From NCBI GenBank assembly GCA_043808305.1, contig JAZDFB010000070.1, positions 1 through 19,861 on the forward strand: a stretch of DNA of 19,861 nt, in the 5' to 3' direction. Positions 7,040 through 15,234 of the stretch are shown one piece after another. The stretch's first letter is position 1. Every line of letters starts with the position of its first letter. The translations under genes and the position numbers were made by a program. Source of the stretch: JBBAAP01 sp043808305. GTDB lineage: Bacteria > Planctomycetota > MHYJ01 > JACQXL01. Below the pieces are notes generated by a model. That model ran no database searches and was not told where the DNA came from. It worked only from the letters and a program-made list of their open reading frames with translations.

Positions 7040-7076
7040 ACGCTTAATCCAGCAGGCGGGCACGAATATCCGGGCG

Positions 7077-7226
7077 GCCCTTGTTTATTTAGTGCCAGTA
7101 GGAACATAGTGACGTTAGTGGCAGTTCGAGCAAAGCGAGTTTACTGCCACGTTATCCTGAACGAAGTTCATGGGTACTGGCACTTATCCCTCTTATTCCG
7201 GAGGGATAAAACAAGGGCTGTTTTTT
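7077..7226 (+). terminator. Nested inverted-repeat structure ending in a T-run
   Basis: Outer arms GCCCTTGTTT (7077-7086) and AAACAAGGGC (7209-7218) are perfect and are followed by T6 at 7221-7226. Inside are AGTGCCAGTA 7091-7100 / TACTGGCACT 7175-7184, GTGGCAGT 7118-7125 / ACTGCCAC 7143-7150, TGAAC 7158-7162 / GTTCA 7166-7170, and TTATCCCTC 7184-7192 / GAGGGATAA 7201-7209. It could terminate transcription from copy 2. It is much larger and more branched than an ordinary terminator, so a MITE-like repeat or structured RNA is also possible. Confidence 0.6.
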
Positions 7227-7227
7227 A

Positions 7228-7255
7228 TTGACGCGTCACTCCGAAATGATACTCT
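7228..7255 (+). promoter_or_regulatory. Candidate promoter for the FHA/pseudopilus operon
   Basis: TTGACG (7228-7233), a 16-bp spacer and TACTCT (7250-7255), 13 bases before ATG 7269. It directly follows the T-run of the terminator-like structure. The -10 box is poor, but it matches the box proposed for the HTH gene at 1864. Confidence 0.4.
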
Positions 7256-7268
7256 ATTGTTTTAAAGT

Positions 7269-9794
7269 ATGAGCCAGATTATCTACAAATTTGAGGGCCG
7301 CCAGGAAATAATCCAACTGGACAAGGACGTTATTTCCTTTGGCCGCAGTTCTGATAACTCCATTGTTATCAAGAGCGAAAAGGTTTCGCGCAAACATGCC
7401 GAAATACGTAAAGACGAAGAAAGCTTTATTGTTGTTGATTTAGCCAGCAGCAACGGCACCTATGTCAATGGGAATAAGGTTAGCGAACGAAAGCTGGAAC
7501 CCGGCGACATAATCAAGATAGGCGACGCATTGATCATATTTGAACGGGAATTAACGCCCGAGGCTGCCAAACCGCCTGAATCGCCCAAACCGTCTGAATC
7601 GTTCCAACCGCCTGAACCAGCCCAACCTTCGTTGGCAGACCAGCCGCCGGTTGCGGAAAAACCACCTGAAGAACAGAAGCCTGATGATATAGTAACTAAA
7701 GCCGGGCCTCAGGTGATATTTAAAAACGAGGGGCAGGTAAAATTGTTTCCGCTGGACAAGGGTATTATTTCCATCGGGCGGATTGCGGACAATACTATTG
7801 TTATCAGCAGCGAGAAGATTTCACGCCGGCACGCGGAAATCAAGCAATCAGGAGAGCGTTATGTTGTTGTCGACCTGGACAGCCAGAATGGCATCTGTGT
7901 CAACGGGGAAAAGGTTAAAGAGCGCGAGCTGAATATGGGCGACGAAATAACCATCGGTGATGCAGTGATAATTTTCGGCAATGAAATAGAGCATAAGGCA
8001 CCGGCTCCAGCCGGGGTGGGGTTCCACCAGTTGGGTGGTGAGGAGTTTTTGTCCAAGGCGGTCAAAAGCGCGCTTGGTTCAATCGTCACGGTAGCGGTGG
8101 TGCTTTTAATAGTGGCATTGTTTATATTTTATTACGCCTGGAAGTCCGGCACCGGTGATTCCACTATGCAGAACCTGATCGAGCGCAATGCTTCATTCGA
8201 AATAAACCGGAGTAATTCACCCGAGCCTCTGGACTGGTCTGCTCCGGAAGAATTCAAAAAGTATGTTAAGGTAACCAATTCCGAAAAACAATCGGGAGAA
8301 AAATCATTGATGATAGATAAATCCGCCCAGGATAAGGATATCTATTGCGAAGTAACCTATGATTTATCCATCAGCGGCGGACAGTCCGGATATGTATTTG
8401 GAGGATGGGTCAAGTGCGCATCATTCAGTAAGTCGTTTGCCGGATTTAAGATATCCTGGTTTAAAGAAGGCGAAATCCTGCCTTTTGCCGAGAATTTTAC
8501 TGAACTGGTTTACAGCCCCAATCAGTGGCAATCGTTGTCAGAAACAGCTGTGCCGCCGGCCCAGGCGAGCTTTGGCCGTTTTTCCTGCGTGGCGCTGAAC
8601 AGGGCGGCTAAAACCTATTTTGACAATGCTTTCGTGAACAGGAGTGCAGAGTCGGTTCATGCGCCGGTCGAATACGAAATCGGCGATCCGGATATGAAAT
8701 TATCGGTCCGGCCCAACGGCGTCTGGCGTTTGGAGCAGAGGGCATATCCTATTTTGCTCCAGGGTGAGCTGATTATAGAAAGTGACGGCGTTGCGGCGCG
8801 CCAGGGATTCAGCGGCGCCGGCAAGGTTATTTCTTCCGATCAGGGCAGTATAAAACTGGAATCACAGATGGTCCATCCGGAAACGCTTAACTGGGTTAAG
8901 GTTCAGGAAGAATTGGGCATCCTGCCGACCCTGTCTATTAACTATTCCGCTGAGAATGCCAGGGCGTCTACCGGAACAATGGTTTCAGTGGCATTCCAGA
9001 TACCGCTTTCTAAGGCCAGGCAAACTGTCCGCCTCCTATCGTCAAACCAGCTCAAGGAAAAATCTTACTACGATGATATCAATGAGCCGGATATCATCGA
9101 GCTTAACCTTGATTTACCGGACCGGGTAGTGGTGATTAAATATGCCAAGCCGGTCAGGGTCCGAACCGTTAAACAATCGGAGACGCTGGAGTTTATACAA
9201 ACTTTCCCGGGCAATGTTACGTCTTGTGGTTTAGAGTTCAGCCAGCGTCCTCTCCTGGGGGATTCGACCGCCGCGATCGAGGATGAACTGAAAAAGGCCG
9301 CTGAATTTTCCAGACAGTCGCAGCCGGGTAAGGCTATCGAAATATACAACAATATTATGCGTCAGATAGACCCAAAACATGAAATATACCAGAAGGCTGT
9401 GAATGAACTGTCAGTATTGGAATCAAGCGTCGAAAATGAGATTAAAGATATCGCCGAAGCGGTTCACTTCGCCCGTATTTTAAACGATAATAAAATGTAC
9501 GCCAGCGCGTTGCTCCGTGCCAGGCAGCTAAACAAGACATACAAGAATACAAAATATGAGTTGGAAGCTCAGAGATTAGCCGAGCAGATAGAATCCGAGA
9601 CCAGGGAAAAAGAAAACGCCCAGTCCGAAGCCAGCGCAAAAAAAATACTGGCTACGGCTGACAACTGCCGAAAAGAGAAAAATATCGAATCAGCTTTGTG
9701 GCTTTACGGGCGGGTTATAGAGTGTTATCCCAACAGCAGTGAAGCTGAGGAGTCCCGTCAAAAAATAGCTGAAATAAAGGATTCGACCAAATAA
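7269..9794 (+). CDS. Double-FHA membrane protein heading the pseudopilus operon
   Basis: This 841-residue protein has two FHA domains in the cytoplasmic N-terminal part. FHA1 (about 1-97) has G25-R26, S40-R41-x-H43, N62-G63 and N67-G68. FHA2 (about 148-240) has G170-R171, S185-R186-x-H188, N207-G208 and N212-G213. Both keep the phosphothreonine-binding residues. A Pro/Glu-rich linker (about 98-145) joins them. A membrane helix at 268-290 is followed by a likely periplasmic part: a jelly-roll, carbohydrate-binding-like domain (about 303-458), a beta-rich region to about 680, and TPR-like helices to the end. There is no clear ribosome binding site. It is the first of seven packed genes, 6 bp before the PilM-PilN fusion. 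FHA proteins bind phosphothreonine partners, so it probably couples kinase signalling to the platform. The extracytoplasmic fold calls are tentative. Confidence 0.85.
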   Translation: MSQIIYKFEGRQEIIQLDKDVISFGRSSDNSIVIKSEKVSRKHAEIRKDEESFIVVDLASSNGTYVNGNKVSERKLEPGDIIKIGDALIIFERELTPEAAKPPESPKPSESFQPPEPAQPSLADQPPVAEKPPEEQKPDDIVTKAGPQVIFKNEGQVKLFPLDKGIISIGRIADNTIVISSEKISRRHAEIKQSGERYVVVDLDSQNGICVNGEKVKERELNMGDEITIGDAVIIFGNEIEHKAPAPAGVGFHQLGGEEFLSKAVKSALGSIVTVAVVLLIVALFIFYYAWKSGTGDSTMQNLIERNASFEINRSNSPEPLDWSAPEEFKKYVKVTNSEKQSGEKSLMIDKSAQDKDIYCEVTYDLSISGGQSGYVFGGWVKCASFSKSFAGFKISWFKEGEILPFAENFTELVYSPNQWQSLSETAVPPAQASFGRFSCVALNRAAKTYFDNAFVNRSAESVHAPVEYEIGDPDMKLSVRPNGVWRLEQRAYPILLQGELIIESDGVAARQGFSGAGKVISSDQGSIKLESQMVHPETLNWVKVQEELGILPTLSINYSAENARASTGTMVSVAFQIPLSKARQTVRLLSSNQLKEKSYYDDINEPDIIELNLDLPDRVVVIKYAKPVRVRTVKQSETLEFIQTFPGNVTSCGLEFSQRPLLGDSTAAIEDELKKAAEFSRQSQPGKAIEIYNNIMRQIDPKHEIYQKAVNELSVLESSVENEIKDIAEAVHFARILNDNKMYASALLRARQLNKTYKNTKYELEAQRLAEQIESETREKENAQSEASAKKILATADNCRKEKNIESALWLYGRVIECYPNSSEAEESRQKIAEIKDSTK

Positions 9795-9800
9795 TATTTT

Positions 9801-11285
9801 ATGTGGACCGGAATAGACATAAGTAATTCTGCAATCAAGGTGGTTCAGGTAAGCCGCCGGTTAAACGGCAGGTATGAAATAGCCGGTGCGGCGCGGGTGA
9901 AGTTCCAGATGCCCCAGGATGAGTCGTTGTTTCCACAGGTTATCAATATGGCTCTGGCCCAGGTATTCAATGAATCCGGCCTGATACCGGATAATTGCGT
10001 CCTGGGCGTAACCGGCAAGGAAATCAACATGCGTGTTACTCATATCCCACCGACTCCCAGCAGGTCCAGGCTGCAGAAGATGATGGAATACGAGGTAATG
10101 CAAATTGCCGGGAAAAGCAGCGAGAATGTTTATTCTGACTATGCCGAGATAATATTAATTGGAAAAACTTACCCTGAGATTCCTGTAATGGTCGGATTGG
10201 CTAAGAATACTTATATTGATGACCAGATAAGGCCGTTGCGTGAACGTGGCGCGAATCTCAGGAATATCTGTCCTCGGGCTATCGGACTTTCCAATGCGCT
10301 TCGAACCAACCAAACGCTTAAACCGGCTGAAATCGCGCTATTGGTCGATGTTGGCAAAGAAAACAGCGAAATCATTATTCAACAGGGTGAACACTTGATT
10401 TTTGCCAGAAACCTCAGCGGTGGAACCGAGCAGATTGAACCGCTTATCGAATCGGCCGTGTCGTTTGCCAAAACCCAGCTGAAACTGGACGCCTTGGCTA
10501 TTGACCGCTTTTTTATATCAGGCGATATTGATAAAACAACTTTAGACAACCTGGCAACAGCGCTTAATAAAAAAATAGAAGTTTTTAACCCTTTCGCTGG
10601 AATGGTTATGATCGGAATAAAGGCGGATGCAAGGTGTAAGCTGGTTGCCGCTCCCAACGATATGTCTATCGCGCTGGGGCTGGCCATGTCCGGCTACCTG
10701 CCGCACAAAGGACAGATTTCGTTTCTGCCTACCAAGATTAAAAAGAAAATAAATCTCTACCAGATACGACTGCCGCTTATCGGCGCGGTAGTTCTTTTTG
10801 TACTGGCTATGGTCATGCTGGCGCTGGAAAATTGGCGTGAAAACGGGCAGGAACGGGATAAGTTGTCTAAACTGGAAGCCCAGAAGAAAGCCTATATACA
10901 GCAGACTGACCAGTTCAAAAAGCTTGATGTTCGTAAAAACAGCATCAGGGCTCAGTACGAAAAGCTCAACCAGATGCAGGAACGGGGCTCTTTCTTCTAT
11001 GAAACCGTTAATATGCTCAGGCAGTTGCCGGATACGGCATGGATTAGCGACATAAGTTTTATGGTAGTCCCGTCTAACCAAAAGACAAATGCGAAAGAAT
11101 CTAAAGTAATAATAATAAAAGGTTACTTGGAAGATGATAATCAGATATCAATGGATAACCTTAAGAATTTTGTAACCAGCCTGAACCAGGGTACAGGCGG
11201 AGCCAAGGCGTCTTTAGGTAAGTTTCAGGCGCCCGATGTAGTTAGGCCTCAGGGCAAGATGGTATTTGAGATAAGGATAGAATAA
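9801..11285 (+). CDS. PilM-PilN fusion (GspL-like) inner-membrane platform protein
   Basis: Residues 1-310 look like the actin-like PilM/GspL cytoplasmic domain: an N-terminal GIDISNSAIKVVQV strand-loop-strand resembling a phosphate-1 motif, then LLVDVGKENSEIII and FFISGD segments, and a late ALGLAMSGY. A single membrane helix (324-342) leads into a coiled coil (about 345-395) and a PilN-like C-terminal domain with LRQLPDTAWISDISF and KVIIIKGYLEDD. In type IV pili PilM and PilN are separate proteins, whereas in type II secretion GspL joins both parts, so this chain has the GspL architecture. Such proteins connect the cytoplasmic assembly ATPase to the periplasmic pseudopilus base. The gene starts 6 bp after the FHA gene, and its stop is 1 bp from the next start, implying translational coupling. 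Confidence 0.88.
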   Translation: MWTGIDISNSAIKVVQVSRRLNGRYEIAGAARVKFQMPQDESLFPQVINMALAQVFNESGLIPDNCVLGVTGKEINMRVTHIPPTPSRSRLQKMMEYEVMQIAGKSSENVYSDYAEIILIGKTYPEIPVMVGLAKNTYIDDQIRPLRERGANLRNICPRAIGLSNALRTNQTLKPAEIALLVDVGKENSEIIIQQGEHLIFARNLSGGTEQIEPLIESAVSFAKTQLKLDALAIDRFFISGDIDKTTLDNLATALNKKIEVFNPFAGMVMIGIKADARCKLVAAPNDMSIALGLAMSGYLPHKGQISFLPTKIKKKINLYQIRLPLIGAVVLFVLAMVMLALENWRENGQERDKLSKLEAQKKAYIQQTDQFKKLDVRKNSIRAQYEKLNQMQERGSFFYETVNMLRQLPDTAWISDISFMVVPSNQKTNAKESKVIIIKGYLEDDNQISMDNLKNFVTSLNQGTGGAKASLGKFQAPDVVRPQGKMVFEIRIE

Positions 11286-11286
11286 T

Positions 11287-12066
11287 ATGCAATTAGTCGA
11301 ACGTTACAAGACCGCGTTTACATGGGGCGGACTGATAATCGGCTTAATAGCCGTGTTATACTTGGTCACCATCCCGTTTTCGGCTAATTATGATAGTCTC
11401 AAAAAACGACAGTTGGATATTGTCCGTGATATAGAGAAGAACCTGTCTACCGGCTTTTATCGCGATGATAAAAGTGTTCAGGCTCTGACCGAAGAAGTTA
11501 ATTACGTGGAGGGCAAATTAGCCCAGCTCAAAGGACAGATAAACTTTAAGCCCGGCGCGGAATACCAGTTGCCGCCCGCCAAGCCGGATTGGTTGATTAC
11601 TCTGCAATCCAAAGCTAAAGCATTACAGAAGAAAATGGAAAAAACAGCCGCCGAAAAAGGCGTCCGAATACCTAATTCTATTGAGATACGGTCGGATATC
11701 CCGCCGGATGACATACCGCTGTATTTTGAGAAGATTGACATGATGGATCAGATTCTTAATTATGCCGTTGACAGCGGCGTTGATGAAGTGTTGGCAATCG
11801 GATCGGATGGGATACTGGGTGATTTTAACCAGACGGGTTCGGGCGTAAGGCAGGCAAAATCGGCCGATGCTCCCAATATCGTGCCGATAAGGGTCTCCGG
11901 CAGTTTTAAATCCATAAACAAATTTATATTCAGGTTGATTAGCGCAACGCGGATGCTCAGTCTGGAAAAAGCGGTGTTGGAAACTGCCAAACCCGAAGTG
12001 GACAAAACCGTGTTGACCGTAGCCGTTAGCGCAGTTAAGGTAAAAAATGATAATCCGACTAAATAG
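11287..12066 (+). CDS. PilO/GspM-like inner-membrane platform protein
   Basis: The 259-residue protein has a short cytoplasmic N-terminus, one membrane helix (about 12-30), a helical segment (about 35-80) and a C-terminal part resembling the ferredoxin-like fold of PilO/GspM, with PIRVSGSFKSINKFIFRLIS and then VLETAKPEVDKTVLTVAVSA. The middle region (about 85-165) is longer than in typical PilO. PilO pairs with PilN, or GspM with GspL, to form the periplasmic collar of the platform, which fits the position directly after the PilM-PilN fusion. The next gene overlaps its end by 20 bp. Sequence similarity alone is weak; order, topology and the C-terminal pattern carry the call. Confidence 0.75.
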   Translation: MQLVERYKTAFTWGGLIIGLIAVLYLVTIPFSANYDSLKKRQLDIVRDIEKNLSTGFYRDDKSVQALTEEVNYVEGKLAQLKGQINFKPGAEYQLPPAKPDWLITLQSKAKALQKKMEKTAAEKGVRIPNSIEIRSDIPPDDIPLYFEKIDMMDQILNYAVDSGVDEVLAIGSDGILGDFNQTGSGVRQAKSADAPNIVPIRVSGSFKSINKFIFRLISATRMLSLEKAVLETAKPEVDKTVLTVAVSAVKVKNDNPTK

Positions 12067-14614
12067 AGAAAAGATATTACTGATAATTTCAGCGGTAATC
12101 CTTATCGGAGCGTTGCTCTGGAACGCATTGAAGCCTAAGCCGGTTACCCAGGATGATATTTCGGTTCAGGGCCGTGGTAAGGGATACTTCCCTTCTGAAC
12201 TGAAAACATCCGATACCTTTAAGGATTATTCCTCCGTTCAGGTTGCACGAGTGTCGCCGTTTAAAGTTTCTTCCTCAAAAGAGGATGTTAAAATAGATCT
12301 GCCGGTGCCTGATGTCATAATTAAATCTCCGGCGCTGACGGTGCTTTGCCCGTTGCCCGGGCCGCCTTATGATATGGACAAACTTTTCCGGTTATCCCCG
12401 GATATTTCCAAAGCATCCGGGTTGGTATTGCCCAATGCCGCAATACTGCCCAAGATGGAAATGCTCGAAGAAATCATCGGCAACATCGCTCCGATTGAGG
12501 AAGAGTTGCCGGCAAAAATAGACCCGGATTCCCGAGAGGAAGATGTTCTGGTATTAACTACGAACGAAAAAGTATTCGGCAGGCTTGTTAGCGAAACACC
12601 TAATAAATACATTTTTACGCCCAGGAATTTTAAACAATCTATTGAATACGATAAAAAAGATGTTCGAGAATGCAACCGTTATACAACTGTTCGTGAGTTA
12701 TATCAGGAACAGGCAAAAAACACGCCGGAAACGAATGCGGACGGTCAGTATCGTCTGGCGCTCTGGTGCTTCGAGAGAAATATGGACGCCGAGGCGGTCA
12801 AGGCTCTGGAAAACGCTATCAAGGTCGTCAATACTGAAATTGAATATTACCTCCGCCTGGCGGAGTATTACATGGTGCAAATGGATACGGAAAAAGAGTT
12901 GTCAGTTTACCAGCAGGGCATCAAGTCGCCCGCGGTAAAGAAAGAGATTTTTTATGAAAGGCTGGGCGACCTGTCAGAGCGCATGGGCCTGCCGGCCGAG
13001 GCTTTGGCCTATTACCAAACAGCTATAAAAATGCATCCGCATTACTTGCCGGCCTGGTTGAAGAGGGGCGATCTGTATTTGTCCCGGGGCGATTATGAAC
13101 AGGCCGGGGACTGCTACCAGCGTGTTCAGGAGATAAACCCCAAAGAACCGGTGTTGCCTCAGAAACTGGGCGTGCTGGAGTTACGGCGTAACAACCTGGC
13201 CAAGGCGCGTGAACTGTTGGAAAAACAGGATGGCGCGGCCAACCTGCTGGGTATTATCGCCGTGCTGTCTTCGGATTACGCCTCCGCCGTGAAATACTTC
13301 GATGACGCCATCAGGAACTCGCTCAAAGACCGAGCGCTGGCTATGACCAACCTGGCGTATCTTTATATGGTTTTCGGCAAGAGCAATGAAGCGGGATTGT
13401 TGTTTAGCGAGGCTGTCAAGCATGACCCGGCCAGCGCTGCTCCGATTATCGGATTAGGTTACCTCAAGTGGATGAACAAGGATACTGACGGGGCGCTGAC
13501 TCAGTTCAACCTGGCCATAAAGACCGCACCCAGCGATTTTTTTGCTTATTATTCCCGGGGGCAGCTCTATTTCTACATTCGTAATGATGAAATGGCTAAA
13601 AAGGATTTTACCTACTGCCTGGAATCTAACCCGTTATTCCCTGGCACGATTTACTACTTGGCTTCGATAGCCTATGAAGAAAAGATTTTCACGGATGCGA
13701 TAGACTATTACAGGATTTATGTGAAGAATAATCCTGCGCCTCTGTCTCAGGACTATGCTAACCTGGGTATTGCCTATGCGGCAGGCAAGCAATTTGATAA
13801 AGCGCTTAACGCTCTCAACCAGGCATTATCAATAAAAACGGATTATATCCCGGCTTTAAGCGCGCAGGCGTATATCGAATTCGCCGGCAACAACAACGCC
13901 AAAAGGGCTACCGAGATGCTTGAAGACGTGCTAAAACTTGACCCCGAAGACGATTACAGCAAACGCATCTTAAGTATGATAAAACGCGCTTCGACTATGG
14001 TTATCTGGATTGATGATTTCAAACGCCCGGACGGGACAACCATCGACAAAGGATGGTCGGAGAACGAGAAATACGGTATTGAGATAGCTATCGCCGGACA
14101 ACGCTGTATCTTCAGCGGGAAGCAATCCGTTACCGACAAGGGCATCACTTCCCTGGAAATGATTAAGAGCAAGGCGGCTTTTGACCGGCTTGAGGTTGAA
14201 TTCGAATTGAATAAAGATAAATCAGAAAAGGTTGTTGGTTTTTATATCGGCGATCAGGCAAAACGCGGTATGCTTTTTGTGGCCAATGTCAATAATAAAT
14301 TATGCTACGGCATTTCACACAAGGTCAATATGCCGCCAACTGACTGGAAACCGATCAAAGATATTCAGATAGTCGCCACCAGTTATAAAATAGCCATAGG
14401 GAAACTCTTGACCATGGTCGGGCGCAAGGAAGTGGAGGATTATGAATGTTCTTATAATAACGAAGCTGTTGTTATTATCCCGGCCAAGGATTTGGATTTC
14501 CTGCGTGGGACCGTGCAGTCGCTGATTATCGGCGTGTTTGGCTATTCGCCGCTCAACAAGAAATGGGAATTTGCCGTCAAGAGCGTCCGGATGTTAGAGG
14601 AGAAAGAAAAATGA
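12047..14614 (+). CDS. Membrane-anchored TPR protein with jelly-roll-like C-terminus
   Basis: This 855-residue protein begins with a short basic N-terminus and one membrane helix (about 9-26), so most of the chain should be periplasmic. After a Pro-rich low-complexity region, residues about 165-210 form a small beta unit (DVLVLTTNEKVFGRLV). Residues about 220-640 are a long series of TPR hairpins, many with AYYxxxIKxxP endings. From W654 a beta-rich domain opens with WIDDFKRPDGTTIDKGW, a pattern like concanavalin/jelly-roll domains. In order it occupies the place where pilus operons encode PilP, or GspC-type proteins that contact the secretin, but it resembles neither. PilF/PilW-like TPR proteins assist secretin assembly, which makes a scaffold role plausible. 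It overlaps the previous gene by 20 bp and its TGA overlaps the next ATG. The exact role is unknown. Confidence 0.82.
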   Translation: MIIRLNREKILLIISAVILIGALLWNALKPKPVTQDDISVQGRGKGYFPSELKTSDTFKDYSSVQVARVSPFKVSSSKEDVKIDLPVPDVIIKSPALTVLCPLPGPPYDMDKLFRLSPDISKASGLVLPNAAILPKMEMLEEIIGNIAPIEEELPAKIDPDSREEDVLVLTTNEKVFGRLVSETPNKYIFTPRNFKQSIEYDKKDVRECNRYTTVRELYQEQAKNTPETNADGQYRLALWCFERNMDAEAVKALENAIKVVNTEIEYYLRLAEYYMVQMDTEKELSVYQQGIKSPAVKKEIFYERLGDLSERMGLPAEALAYYQTAIKMHPHYLPAWLKRGDLYLSRGDYEQAGDCYQRVQEINPKEPVLPQKLGVLELRRNNLAKARELLEKQDGAANLLGIIAVLSSDYASAVKYFDDAIRNSLKDRALAMTNLAYLYMVFGKSNEAGLLFSEAVKHDPASAAPIIGLGYLKWMNKDTDGALTQFNLAIKTAPSDFFAYYSRGQLYFYIRNDEMAKKDFTYCLESNPLFPGTIYYLASIAYEEKIFTDAIDYYRIYVKNNPAPLSQDYANLGIAYAAGKQFDKALNALNQALSIKTDYIPALSAQAYIEFAGNNNAKRATEMLEDVLKLDPEDDYSKRILSMIKRASTMVIWIDDFKRPDGTTIDKGWSENEKYGIEIAIAGQRCIFSGKQSVTDKGITSLEMIKSKAAFDRLEVEFELNKDKSEKVVGFYIGDQAKRGMLFVANVNNKLCYGISHKVNMPPTDWKPIKDIQIVATSYKIAIGKLLTMVGRKEVEDYECSYNNEAVVIIPAKDLDFLRGTVQSLIIGVFGYSPLNKKWEFAVKSVRMLEEKEK

Positions 14615-15234
14615 AAAGAATAAATGGTTTCACGCTGATAGAGCTTCTGGTGGTTATCGGGATATTGGGCATCCTGGCTGGTTTGCTTCTGCCTGGGTTG
14701 ATGAAGAGTAAGGCCCAGGCCCTGCGTAGCACCAGCAAGGCCGAGATCGCCCAGATAAAAGGCGCGCTGGAACAATATTACGCCAATTTCGGCGACTATC
14801 CGCCGACCTGCCTCAATGATAGTTTTCCCGGGGCAGGAGTGGACAGCGTTAACGCCGGCATCGAGTCCTTAGTTGCCTGCCTGGCTTCACAGCAGCAGGG
14901 CGGCCCATTCTTAAGAGACTGGCCGGAAAAGAGGTATATCAATACGGATGGCGACAGCGCCAGAGGCAATCTGACCAATTGGTGGTTCGGCGACAGTCAG
15001 CTCAGGGAAATCGCTGACCCCTGGAATAACCCCTTGATCTATTTCAATGCGCGTGATTACGATGCGGCCGGGCAATATGGCTCATATACCAAATCCGACG
15101 GCAGCAGCATAAGCTGCGCGCCCGGGCATAATAGTAGCACCTCTGCTTATTACGCGCTCAACTCATTCCAGATATTGTGCATTGGTCCGGATGAAGAAAG
15201 CGGGAACCAAGACGATGTTAACAGCTGGGATTAA
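14611..15234 (+). CDS. gspG: GspG-like major pseudopilin
   Basis: The 207-residue protein has a class III prepilin leader KRING followed by FTLIELLVVIGILGILAGLL, with cleavage expected after G6 and the conserved Glu at mature position 5. The C-terminal globular part has the GspG features: a helix (SKAEIAQIKGALEQYYANFG), DYPPT, and a late DPWNNPLIY segment, followed by an acidic tail (GPDEESGNQDD) like the calcium-binding end of GspG proteins. It is longer than typical GspG (about 140), with an insertion around 75-130. ATG 14611 is chosen because it overlaps the previous stop (ATGA) and gives a correct short leader; an upstream in-frame ATG at 14563 would not. Pseudopilins are cut by a prepilin peptidase and polymerise on the inner-membrane platform; no peptidase gene is in the window. 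Confidence 0.9.
   Translation: MKRINGFTLIELLVVIGILGILAGLLLPGLMKSKAQALRSTSKAEIAQIKGALEQYYANFGDYPPTCLNDSFPGAGVDSVNAGIESLVACLASQQQGGPFLRDWPEKRYINTDGDSARGNLTNWWFGDSQLREIADPWNNPLIYFNARDYDAAGQYGSYTKSDGSSISCAPGHNSSTSAYYALNSFQILCIGPDEESGNQDDVNSWD

Noticed and set aside
15182..15214. Earlier starts for the LamG pseudopilin
   Set aside because: They lengthen the prepilin leader beyond the usual size, while ATG 15215 gives nine residues before the cleavage site.
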